NCBI RefSeq assembly: GCF_019890725.1
Contig: NZ_JAINZZ010000002.1
Coordinates: 304,382 to 368,381, forward strand
Origin: Actinacidiphila acidipaludis
GTDB lineage: Bacteria > Actinomycetota > Actinomycetes > Streptomycetales > Streptomycetaceae
DNA length: 64,000 nt
Direction: 5' to 3'
Positions 11,698 to 19,506 of this stretch are shown piece by piece. The notes under the pieces are model-generated. The model was not told the DNA's origin, searched no databases, and was given only the letters and a program-made list of their open reading frames with translations. Each line of letters opens with the position of its first letter. Position 1 is the stretch's first letter. A program made the translations under genes and the position numbers.

Positions 11698-13190
11698 CCT
11701 CCGTCCCGACGCCCGATCCGGGCCCCGGCCGGCAGAGCCGGCCCGCGCCGCACGACCAGCGGAGCCGTCCCGTCCCCCGGCCCCGGCCCCCCGGCCCCGC
11801 CGACGAGCCCTTCGACCTGCTGGGCATCGGCATCGGCCCGTTCAACCTGTCGCTGGCCGCACTCGCCGACGGCGTGCCGGGCCTGGCCGCCGCGTTCTAC
11901 GACCAGCGGCCCGACTTCCGCTGGCACCCCGGTCTGCTCATCGACGGCGCCACGCTGCAGGTGCCGTTCCTCGCCGACCTGGTGACGCTCGCCGACCCGG
12001 CCAGCCACTGGACGTTCCTGAACTACCTCAAGCACCGGGAGCGGCTGTTCCCGTTCTACTTCGCCGAGCGCTTCCACGTGCACCGCGCGGAGTACGACGC
12101 CTACTGCCGCTGGGTCGCCGAGTCGCTCCCCAGCACGCACTTCGGGCAGCAGGCCGACACCGTGCGCTGGAACGCCGCCCGCGGGCTGTTCGAGGTCGAC
12201 CACACCCACCTTGACGAGCACGGCGAGGCGGAGGCCCTGGACCGCACCTACGCCCGCCATCTGGTGCTGGGCATCGGCACCGAGCCGTACGTGCCCGAGC
12301 CGCTGCGTCCGCTGGCCGACGCACCGGCCGTGCCGGTGGTGCACTCCGCGCAGTACACCGAGAACCGGGAACGGCTGCTGGCCGCCGAGCACATCACCGT
12401 GATCGGCTCCGGCCAGTCCGGCGCCGAGGTCTTCCTGGACCTGCTGCGGGCCCGGCCCGCCGGGTACGAGCGGATCACCTGGCTGGCCCGCACACCGGCC
12501 TTCGCGCCGATGGAGTACAGCAAACTCGGCCTGGAGCACTTCACCCCGGACTACACGCGCTACTTCCACGCACTGCCCGAGCAGGTCCGCGACCGGCTGG
12601 TGCCGCAGCAGTGGCAGCTCCACAAGGGCATCGACACCGAGACGATCACCGCGATCCACGACGAGCTGTACCGCCGCACCCTGGACGGCGGCTGGCCGGA
12701 CGCGGTGCTCACGCCGGGGGTGTCGGTGCGCACCGCCGGCCGGCTGGGCAGCCGGGAGGTCGAACTCCACCTGGAGCACGCCGAACAGGGCACCCGCTCC
12801 CGGCTGGTGACCAGCGCCGTGGTGCTGGCCACCGGGTACCGGGAGCGGCCGCTGGACCGCCTGCTGGCCCCGCTCGGCCCGGCGCTGCGCACCGACGCCG
12901 CCGGCCGCCCGGCCGTCGACGCCCTGCACCGCCTGGAGCTGGACCGCTCGGTCACCGGCCGCGTCTACGTCCAGAACGCCGAACGCCACACGCACGGCGT
13001 CGGCGCCCCGGACCTGGGTCTGGCCGCCTGGCGGTCCGCGGTGATCCTCAACGACCTGACCGCGCTCCTGACCGGCGAGGAGCACTACCCCCTGCCGGTC
13101 AGGACCGCCTTCACCACCTTCGGCCTCGGCGGGCCGCCGCCCGCCGCCACCGGGACCGCTACGCGAACAGCGGCACTCCGGCACGGGTGA
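11694..13190 (+). CDS. Lysine/ornithine N-monooxygenase family protein (DesB/IucD-like)
   Basis: 498-residue flavin N-hydroxylase. After a Pro/Arg-rich N-terminal tail of ~38 residues come the FAD site GIGIGPFNLSLA (about residue 43), the NADPH site VIGSGQSGAEV (about 237) and the ATGYRERP motif. The C-terminal HTHGVGAPDLGL segment is typical of IucD/DesB enzymes. These enzymes hydroxylate the side-chain amine of lysine, ornithine, cadaverine or putrescine for hydroxamate siderophores. ATGA overlap with the decarboxylase shows translational coupling. The 3' end runs 32 bases into the end of the convergent phosphodiesterase gene. Confidence 0.9.
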   Translation: MTSVPTPDPGPGRQSRPAPHDQRSRPVPRPRPPGPADEPFDLLGIGIGPFNLSLAALADGVPGLAAAFYDQRPDFRWHPGLLIDGATLQVPFLADLVTLADPASHWTFLNYLKHRERLFPFYFAERFHVHRAEYDAYCRWVAESLPSTHFGQQADTVRWNAARGLFEVDHTHLDEHGEAEALDRTYARHLVLGIGTEPYVPEPLRPLADAPAVPVVHSAQYTENRERLLAAEHITVIGSGQSGAEVFLDLLRARPAGYERITWLARTPAFAPMEYSKLGLEHFTPDYTRYFHALPEQVRDRLVPQQWQLHKGIDTETITAIHDELYRRTLDGGWPDAVLTPGVSVRTAGRLGSREVELHLEHAEQGTRSRLVTSAVVLATGYRERPLDRLLAPLGPALRTDAAGRPAVDALHRLELDRSVTGRVYVQNAERHTHGVGAPDLGLAAWRSAVILNDLTALLTGEEHYPLPVRTAFTTFGLGGPPPAATGTATRTAALRHG

Positions 13191-14982
13191 GCCGCCACTG
13201 GTCGCCGCCGAACGCCGCCGGGTCGATCGTGCCGTTGGCCTGCACCCAGGCGATGATCGTGTTGCGGATCTCGTCGGAGTTCGACCACACCGACTGCGCG
13301 GCCGCCACGTGCGGGTAGTTGCTGCCGCCGCTGGAGCGGTAGTTGTTCACCGCCAGAACGAACTGCGCGGCCGGGTCGATCGGCGCGCCCTGGAACGTCA
13401 GGTCGACGATCCGCGAACCGGCCGGCTGCGCGATGTCGATGTCGTAGGACACCCCGCTGAGCACGTCGTAGCTGTAGTCCGGCGTGTTGTTGGCGTTGGT
13501 GATCTTGGTGACGTCGACCGGGGCGTCCGGCGCGGTCTGCACGTAGTACGTCGCGGACCACTCCAGGTAGTCCTTGACCTGCGCGCCGGTGAGGATCTTG
13601 GCGTCCAGGGTGTTCTCGTAGACGTACAGGCCCGCCACGTCGCGCAGCGACACGTCGCCGGCCGGGATGGCGGCCGTGCGGGAGAACGGCGACGCCTCCG
13701 AGAGCACCGGCAGCGACGCGTACGCGGTGCCGGCCAGCGCCTTCTTGACCGTGTCGGCCTGTACCAGGTTGATGAAGTCGATGATCGGGGTGTCCTTGTA
13801 CGTGGACTCCGCCGCCGACATCGCCTCCTTGCAGGTGCCGATGACCTGGTTGACGTACGCCACGACCTTCTGGTGCTCGTCCTTCACCAGCTGCGCGACG
13901 ACCGGGTCCTCGGCGACGGTGTTGGCGTTGCGGACCTCGGCGGTCACCGAGGTGACGTGCCAGCGGCCGCGGTCGAACTCCAGGTCGATGTCGAAGACGC
14001 TGAGCCGCTCGCCCCAGCACAGCGGCTCGGACAGCACGACGGACTTGCCCGTCTCCTGGTTGACCACGGTCCGGGAGGCCACCTCGCGGTGGGTGTGCCC
14101 GACCAGGATCGCGTCGATGCCGGGCACCTGCGCGGCCACCAGCGAGGAGGCGTTCTCCGGGTACGGCACGGAGTCGCCGTAGGAGGTGGCGCCGTCCAGG
14201 CCGGAGTGGTCGGTGAGGATCACCACGTCGCAGCCGAGCGCGCGCAGCTTGGGCACGTAGATCTTCGCCTGCTCGACCAGGCCGGGGAAGGCCATCTTCC
14301 CCTGGACGTTGGCCTTGTCCCAGATCGCGATGCCGGGATTGGTCAGGCCCAGGATGCCGACCTTGATCCGCGGGCCGCCGTGCACCTCGATCTCCTTGAC
14401 CAGGTACGGCGGGAAGGCGGGCTTGAGCGTGGTGGCGTCGACGGCGTTGGCGGCCAGCAGCGGGAAGTCGCACTGCTCCTGGAAGGCGCGCAGCAGCGGG
14501 ATGCCGTAGTTGAACTCGTGGTTGCCGAGAGCGGCCGCGTCGTAGCGCATGTGGTTCATGGCCAGCGCCATCGGGTGCCGGGGGCCGCCGCGGGCGCCGG
14601 TGATCGGCTCGACGCGGGCGTAGTAGTAGGACAGTTGGGTGCCCTGGATGATGTCGCCCGCGTCGATCAGCAGGGTGCGGTCGTGGCCCTTCTCGGTCCG
14701 CGCCTGCGCGACGAGCGTGGCGACCTTGGCCAGGCCGACGTCGTTGTGGGCGGCGTCGTCGTACTCCGCGTTGGTGAAGTAGTCCCAGTTCAGCGCGTGG
14801 CCGTGCAGGTCGGTGGTGCCCAGCACACGCAGGCTGAACGTCTTCGGGGGGCAGCCGTGGCCGGCCTGCCCGTCGGCCGCCTGAGCTGCGGGGGCCGCCA
14901 CCGCGCCGGCCGCGCCGGCGAGCGCGACGCCCGCGCCGGTGGCGGCCGAGCGGTTGATGAAGTCCCTGCGGTTGAGCGCCAT
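13159..14982 (-). CDS. Tat-exported bifunctional 2',3'-cyclic phosphodiesterase / 5'-nucleotidase
   Basis: 607 residues. A twin-arginine signal (NRRDFI, R5-R6) is followed by an Ala/Gly-rich hydrophobic stretch and a cleavage region at AQAADG. The calcineurin-like metallophosphatase motifs are TTDLHGH, DAGDIIQG, LGNHEFNYG and GHTHREV. The C-terminal 5'-nucleotidase domain (TKITNANNTPDYSYD, FQGAPIDP region) binds substrate. The TTDLHGHALNWDYF opening resembles CpdB more than UshA. It would scavenge phosphate and nucleosides from extracellular nucleotides. The start at 14982 has CAGGGAGA upstream. Divergent from pyk; its 3' end overlaps the N-monooxygenase gene. Confidence 0.92.
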   Translation of the reverse strand: MALNRRDFINRSAATGAGVALAGAAGAVAAPAAQAADGQAGHGCPPKTFSLRVLGTTDLHGHALNWDYFTNAEYDDAAHNDVGLAKVATLVAQARTEKGHDRTLLIDAGDIIQGTQLSYYYARVEPITGARGGPRHPMALAMNHMRYDAAALGNHEFNYGIPLLRAFQEQCDFPLLAANAVDATTLKPAFPPYLVKEIEVHGGPRIKVGILGLTNPGIAIWDKANVQGKMAFPGLVEQAKIYVPKLRALGCDVVILTDHSGLDGATSYGDSVPYPENASSLVAAQVPGIDAILVGHTHREVASRTVVNQETGKSVVLSEPLCWGERLSVFDIDLEFDRGRWHVTSVTAEVRNANTVAEDPVVAQLVKDEHQKVVAYVNQVIGTCKEAMSAAESTYKDTPIIDFINLVQADTVKKALAGTAYASLPVLSEASPFSRTAAIPAGDVSLRDVAGLYVYENTLDAKILTGAQVKDYLEWSATYYVQTAPDAPVDVTKITNANNTPDYSYDVLSGVSYDIDIAQPAGSRIVDLTFQGAPIDPAAQFVLAVNNYRSSGGSNYPHVAAAQSVWSNSDEIRNTIIAWVQANGTIDPAAFGGDQWRLTRAGVPLFA

Positions 14983-15156
14983 CTGGTCTCCCTGTGGTCC
15001 TGCGCACGGCAATCGGTGGAACAACGCGCGTAGATTCTGGACCACGGGACCGCCGGGGCGACACCCCCCTTCCACGACCGGCGTGTGTACGTCACGCAAC
15101 CGGCCACGGAGGGTTACCGAAGCGCTCATCCGAGCGGACCCCTGCACAGTTCGATA

Positions 15157-15196
15157 CTTGTCAACAAGCTTTAATCCAACAGTCGTTGGACTGTTG
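15157..15196. promoter_or_regulatory. Two operator-like inverted repeats between the phosphodiesterase gene and pyk
   Basis: The first is CTTGT-CA-ACAAG (15157-15168). The second is CAACAGTC-GTTG-GACTGTTG (15177-15196), a perfect 8-bp inverted repeat. They lie 46-85 bases upstream of the pyk ATG in an AT-richer patch. The regulator is unknown. Confidence 0.5.
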
Positions 15197-15229
15197 CCGG
15201 CGTCGCGTTCCCTACCAACGAGTAAGTCA

Positions 15230-15235
15230 TACGCT
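15230..15235 (+). promoter_or_regulatory. Candidate pyk -10 element (leaderless start)
   Basis: TACGCT ends six bases before the ATG at 15242, and no Shine-Dalgarno precedes that ATG, so transcription probably starts at or next to the start codon. No good -35 hexamer is seen at standard spacing. Confidence 0.45.
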
Positions 15236-15241
15236 CGACAC

Positions 15242-16678
15242 ATGCGCCGAGCCAAAATTGTCTGCACCCTGGGTCCGTCCACCGACTCTTACGACCAGAT
15301 CAAGGCACTGGTCGAGGCCGGCATGGACGTCGCCCGCCTGAACCTCAGCCACGGCAGCTACGCCGAGCACGAGGACCGCTACCGACGAGTCCGCAAGGCG
15401 GCCGACGAGACCGGCCGCAGCGTGGGCATCCTGGTGGACCTTCAGGGCCCGAAGATCAGGCTCGGCCGTTTCCGTGAGGGCCCGGTACTCCTTGAACGCG
15501 GTGACGAGTTCACCATCACTGTCGATGACATCGAGGGTGACCACTCGATCTGCGGCACCACCTACAAGGGGCTGGCCGCCGACGTCGCCCGCGGTGAGCG
15601 CATCCTCGTCGACGACGGCCGCGTCACCCTGGAGGTGACCGACGTCGAGGGGCCGCGCGTTCACACCATGTGCATCGAGGGCGGCATGATCTCCGACCAC
15701 AAGGGCCTCAACCTGCCCGGTGTCGCGGTCTCGGTGCCCGCCCTGTCGGAGAAGGACATCCGCGACCTGCGCTGGGGCCTGCGGGTCGGCGCCGACATCG
15801 TCGCGCTGTCCTTCGTCCGCTCCGGCCGCGACGTCGACGACGTGCTGCGCGTGATGGAGGAGGAGGGCCGCCGCGTCCCCGTCATCGCCAAGATCGAGAA
15901 GCCGCAGGCGGTGGAGAACCTCGAAGGGATCGTCGACGCCTTCGACGGCATCATGGTCGCCCGCGGCGACCTGGGCGTCGAGATGCCGCTGGAAGCCGTC
16001 CCGCTGGTCCAGAAGCGCGCGGTCAAACTCGCCAAGCGCAACGCCAAGCCGGTCATCGTCGCCACCCAGATGCTGGACTCGATGATCGACAACTCCCGGC
16101 CGACGCGCGCCGAGGCCAGCGACGTGGCCAACGCGGTCATCGACGGCACCGACGCGGTGATGCTCTCCGGCGAGACCAGCGTCGGCAAGTACCCCGTCGA
16201 GACCGTCAAGGTCATGTCCCGCATCGTCTCCGCCGCCGAGCACGACATCCTCGCCGCCGGCCTGCCGCCGCTGACCGAGCGGAGCAAGCCCCGCACCCAG
16301 GGCGGCGCCGTGGCCCGCGCGGCCGCCGAGATGGGCGACTTCCTCGGCGCCCGCTTCCTGGTCGCCTTCACCCAGTCCGGCGACACCGTCCGCCGGCTGT
16401 CCCGCTACCGCTCGCCCATCCCGGTGCTCGCCTTCACCCCCGAACCGGCCACCCGCTCCCAGCTCAGCCTGACCTGGGGCGTGGAGACGTTCCTCGGCCC
16501 GACCGTGCAGACCACCGACGAGATGGTCCAGCAGGTCGACGAGGAACTGCTGCGGATCGGCCGCTGCGCGAAGGGCGACGTCGTCGTGATCACCGCCGGC
16601 TCGCCCCCCGGTATGCCCGGAACCACCAACATGGTCCGCGTCCACCACATCGGTGAGGACGACTCCCCGAAGGCGTAA
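15242..16678 (+). CDS. pyk: Pyruvate kinase
   Basis: Converts phosphoenolpyruvate and ADP to pyruvate and ATP, the last step of glycolysis. 478 residues, the normal length. It opens with RRAKIVCTLGPS. The substrate-binding ARLNLSHG is near residue 30, the active-site AKIEKPQAVENL near 216 and MVARGDLGVEMP near 238, followed by the C-terminal allosteric domain. ATG 15242 is chosen because the homologous family starts there and the open frame upstream is non-coding. Monocistronic, followed by two hairpins. Confidence 0.97.
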   Translation: MRRAKIVCTLGPSTDSYDQIKALVEAGMDVARLNLSHGSYAEHEDRYRRVRKAADETGRSVGILVDLQGPKIRLGRFREGPVLLERGDEFTITVDDIEGDHSICGTTYKGLAADVARGERILVDDGRVTLEVTDVEGPRVHTMCIEGGMISDHKGLNLPGVAVSVPALSEKDIRDLRWGLRVGADIVALSFVRSGRDVDDVLRVMEEEGRRVPVIAKIEKPQAVENLEGIVDAFDGIMVARGDLGVEMPLEAVPLVQKRAVKLAKRNAKPVIVATQMLDSMIDNSRPTRAEASDVANAVIDGTDAVMLSGETSVGKYPVETVKVMSRIVSAAEHDILAAGLPPLTERSKPRTQGGAVARAAAEMGDFLGARFLVAFTQSGDTVRRLSRYRSPIPVLAFTPEPATRSQLSLTWGVETFLGPTVQTTDEMVQQVDEELLRIGRCAKGDVVVITAGSPPGMPGTTNMVRVHHIGEDDSPKA

Positions 16679-16712
16679 TGCGCATAGGGAATTTTGGTAC
16701 TGACGCAAACAT

Positions 16713-16743
16713 CGTCCCCGTTCGGCGCCGCCGGGCGGGGACG
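16713..16743 (+). terminator. Candidate pyk terminator hairpin 1
   Basis: Arms CGTCCCCG (16713-16720) and CGGGGACG (16736-16743) with a GC-rich 15-base loop, 35 bases after the pyk stop. A TTCCATTCG run follows. Confidence 0.6.
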
Positions 16744-16808
16744 TTCCATTCGTAATCCCGGGACCCGGCAATTAACGCTGTGTAACGCGCACGCAATACA
16801 GGCCCAAA

Positions 16809-16830
16809 GGGGCCCGCCCGGGCGGGCCCC
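16809..16830 (+). terminator. Candidate pyk terminator hairpin 2
   Basis: Perfect 22-base palindrome built from GGGGCCCGCCC and its complement, preceded by an A run (CCCAAA) and followed by ACCCC. It may back up the first hairpin. Confidence 0.6.
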
Positions 16831-17168
16831 ACCCCGGCGACTTCCCGCTATTCCCGCATCCGCCGAACCTGCCGGTCCCTTGCCCCCGGCCCCTTCCGTC
16901 ACTCCCGCACGCCATGGCGGAAGTGCGGGTTCTCATCATGCGGACGGCGGCGCAAAGCGCCCAAAGGGCGTCCGTAACCTCAGCGGAACCTCAAGAGTTT
17001 CCGTTCGGCATAACAAGACAGTCACACTCTTCCCACCCCTCTGCCTGATGTGACACGACGCGCCTAGAGTCACGGCCAGTCACCGCGCCACCGGATTTGT
17101 CAGTTCGGCAGCCAGCGCGCGACTCGGCCTCTCATCAGAGACGGCCGCGCCAGGGGAAAGGACTGATC

Positions 17169-18413
17169 GTGCGACACCGTTCCTTGCTGATTCTGACCTC
17201 CGTCCTCGCCACCGGAGCCCTCACCCTCACCGCGTGCGGCTCGCGTAGCGACGACAGCAAGAAGGGCGGAGACAACAGCAGCGGCGGCTCCAAGACCACC
17301 GTCGTCATCGGCGTCGACGCGCCGCTGACGGGCGCCAACTCCGCCACCGGCCTGGGCATCCAGTACGGCGTGCAGATCGCGGTCGACGACGCCAACGCCA
17401 AGAACCTCGTCCCCGGCGTCACCTTCAAGGTCAAGGCCCTGGACGACAAGGCGCAGCCGGCCACCGGCCAGACCAACGCCACCGCGCTGGTCCAGGAGAG
17501 CGACGTCATCGCCGCCGTCGGCCCGCTGAACTCCGGCGTCGCGCAGTCGATGCAGCAGGTCTTCGAGTCCGCCAAGATGGTCGAGATCTCGCCGTCGAAC
17601 ACCAACCCCGCCCTGACCCAGGGCAAGGACTGGGCGACCGGCACCAAGACCCGCCCGTTCACCACCTACTTCCGCACCGCCACCACCGACGCCAACCAGG
17701 GCAACTTCGCCGCCGACTACGCGGTCAACACCCTGAAGAAGAAGTCCGCCTTCGTCGTCGACGACAAGCAGACCTACGGCGCCGGCCTCGCGGGCATCTT
17801 CCAGGGCAAGTTCAAGTCCCTCGGCGGCAAGATCGCCGGCACCGACCACGTCAACACCGGTGACACCGACTTCTCCGCCCTCGTCACCAAGATCAAGAAC
17901 TCGCACGCCGACATGGTCTACTACGGCGGCCAGTACGACGAGTCCGAGCTGGTCACCAAGCAGCTCAAGGCCGCCGGCGTGCACATCCCGCTCATGGGCG
18001 GCGACGGCATGTACTCCGACACCTACATCAAGACCGCCGGCCAGGCCGCCGAGGGCGACCTCGCCACCTCCGTCGGCGTGCCGGTCGAGACCCTCCCGGC
18101 CGCGAAGACCTTCATCGACACCTACAAGTCGAAGGGCTACCCCGGCGACTACGGCACCTACGGCGGCTACTCCTACGACGCCGCCACCGCCATCATCAAG
18201 GCCGTCAAGACCGTGATGGACGCCAACGGCGGCAAGCTGCCCAGCGACGCCCGCGCCAAGCTCGTCGACGCCGTCCAGAAGACCGACTTCGACGGCATCG
18301 CCGGCCACGTCTCCTTCGACCAGTACGGCGACACCACCAACAAGCAGCTGACCGTGTACCAGGTCAAGGGCGGCAAGTGGACCGCCGTCAAGACCGGCGT
18401 CTACAACGGCTGA
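17169..18413 (+). CDS. livK: Branched-chain amino acid ABC transporter, substrate-binding lipoprotein
   Basis: 414-residue extracytoplasmic receptor, membrane-anchored through a lipid on C23 of the lipobox LTAC after a hydrophobic signal. A Gly/Ser/Lys-rich linker leads into the periplasmic-binding type 1 fold (VVIGVDAPLTG, about residue 50). The GTG start at 17169 has GGAAAGGA upstream and gives a proper signal peptide, unlike the longer open frame. First gene of livKHMGF. A hairpin separates it from livH, which would allow the receptor to be made in excess over the membrane parts. Confidence 0.95.
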   Translation: MRHRSLLILTSVLATGALTLTACGSRSDDSKKGGDNSSGGSKTTVVIGVDAPLTGANSATGLGIQYGVQIAVDDANAKNLVPGVTFKVKALDDKAQPATGQTNATALVQESDVIAAVGPLNSGVAQSMQQVFESAKMVEISPSNTNPALTQGKDWATGTKTRPFTTYFRTATTDANQGNFAADYAVNTLKKKSAFVVDDKQTYGAGLAGIFQGKFKSLGGKIAGTDHVNTGDTDFSALVTKIKNSHADMVYYGGQYDESELVTKQLKAAGVHIPLMGGDGMYSDTYIKTAGQAAEGDLATSVGVPVETLPAAKTFIDTYKSKGYPGDYGTYGGYSYDAATAIIKAVKTVMDANGGKLPSDARAKLVDAVQKTDFDGIAGHVSFDQYGDTTNKQLTVYQVKGGKWTAVKTGVYNG

Positions 18414-18432
18414 CCCAGCCCAGCACACCCCA

Positions 18433-18466
18433 GGCCGCGCGGCCGGTCAGCACCGACCGCGCGGCC
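18433..18466 (+). terminator. Intercistronic hairpin between livK and livH (attenuator-like)
   Basis: GGCCGCGCGG (18433-18442) and its complement CCGCGCGGCC (18457-18466) form a 10-bp stem with a 14-base loop inside the 156-base livK-livH spacer. It could partly terminate transcription or protect the livK message. Confidence 0.6.
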
Positions 18467-18569
18467 GCTGCTTCACCCGCACCACCCACCGCACCACCGC
18501 AACCCGAGAACCATCGACACCACCCCCGTCACCCGATCACCTGCTCCCCAGCGACATGGAGGCCATGCG

Positions 18570-19499
18570 GTGCACACCCTGCCGCAACAGCTGGCCAACG
18601 GGCTGTTCCTCGGCTCGATGTACGGGCTCATCGCCATCGGCTACACGATGGTGTACGGCATCGTCCAGCTCATCAACTTCGCCCACGGTGAGATCTTCAT
18701 GACCGGCGCCTTCGGCGCACTCGCGGTCTACACCAATCTCCCGAGCAGCATGTCCATATGGGCCGCGCTCCCGCTGATGCTCGTCGGCGGCGCCATCGTG
18801 TCCGTGCTCATCGCCGTCGGCGCCGAACGCTTCGCCTACCGGCCCCTGCGCAACGCCCCACGGCTGGCACCCCTCATCACCGCCATCGGCCTCTCCCTCG
18901 CGCTGCAGCAGGCAGTCTTCAACTGGTACCCGCACGCCACCGCGGGCAAGCACTTCCCGCAACTGCCCGGCGGCCCCTTCCACATCGGCTCCGTCGACGT
19001 CCAGAGCGGCGACCTCTTCCTGCTCGGCGCAGCCATCGTCTGCATGATCGCCCTCGGCGTCTTCGTCCGCTCCAGCCGCACCGGCCGCGCCATGCAGGCC
19101 ACCGCCCAGGACCCCGACACCGCCAAGCTCATGGGCGTCGACACCAACCGCATCATCATCATCGCCTTCGCGATCGGCGGCCTGTTCGCCGCCGTCGCCG
19201 GCGTCGCCTACGGCCTCAAATACGGCCAGGTCAAGTACGACATCGGCTTCCAGGCCGGCCTCAAGGCGTTCACCGCCGCCGTCCTCGGCGGCATCGGCAA
19301 CATCTACGGCGCCATGCTCGGCGGCCTCGTCCTCGGCATCGCCGAAGCCTGCGCCACCGCCTACATCGCCAACGTCCCCGGCATGGAACAGTTCGGCGGT
19401 GGAGCCTGGGCCCAGGTCTGGGCCTTCGTCCTCCTCATCGTCGTCCTCCTCGTCCGGCCCCAGGGCCTCCTCGGCGAGCGCGTCGCGGACAGGGCGTGA
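18570..19499 (+). CDS. livH: Branched-chain amino acid ABC transporter permease LivH
   Basis: 309-residue inner-membrane permease with about eight hydrophobic spans. It contains the LivH hallmark INFAHGEIFM near residue 35 and the SSRTGRAMQATAQDPDTAKLMGV coupling loop in two parts near residues 170-190. The GTG at 18570 follows GGAGG by seven bases. Seven bases separate its stop from livM. Confidence 0.96.
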   Translation: MHTLPQQLANGLFLGSMYGLIAIGYTMVYGIVQLINFAHGEIFMTGAFGALAVYTNLPSSMSIWAALPLMLVGGAIVSVLIAVGAERFAYRPLRNAPRLAPLITAIGLSLALQQAVFNWYPHATAGKHFPQLPGGPFHIGSVDVQSGDLFLLGAAIVCMIALGVFVRSSRTGRAMQATAQDPDTAKLMGVDTNRIIIIAFAIGGLFAAVAGVAYGLKYGQVKYDIGFQAGLKAFTAAVLGGIGNIYGAMLGGLVLGIAEACATAYIANVPGMEQFGGGAWAQVWAFVLLIVVLLVRPQGLLGERVADRA

Positions 19500-19506
19500 T
19501 CACGAC

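Larger units (their letters stand above)
16679..17168. other. 490-base gene-free stretch between pyk and livK
   Basis: No credible ORF. It contains the two pyk-end hairpins annotated separately. A -10-like TAGAGT lies at 17065-17070 with no convincing -35. A short leader hairpin (TCTC-ATCA-GAGA inside GGCC arms, 17126-17146) lies just before the livK ribosome-binding site. The AT-richer patch 16980-17050 probably holds further promoter elements for livK. Confidence 0.65.

Noticed and set aside
17100..17168. TTGTCAGTT at 17098-17106 as a damage promoter for livK
   Set aside because: No TANNNT eight bases downstream (AGCGCG there), and the gene is not a repair gene.
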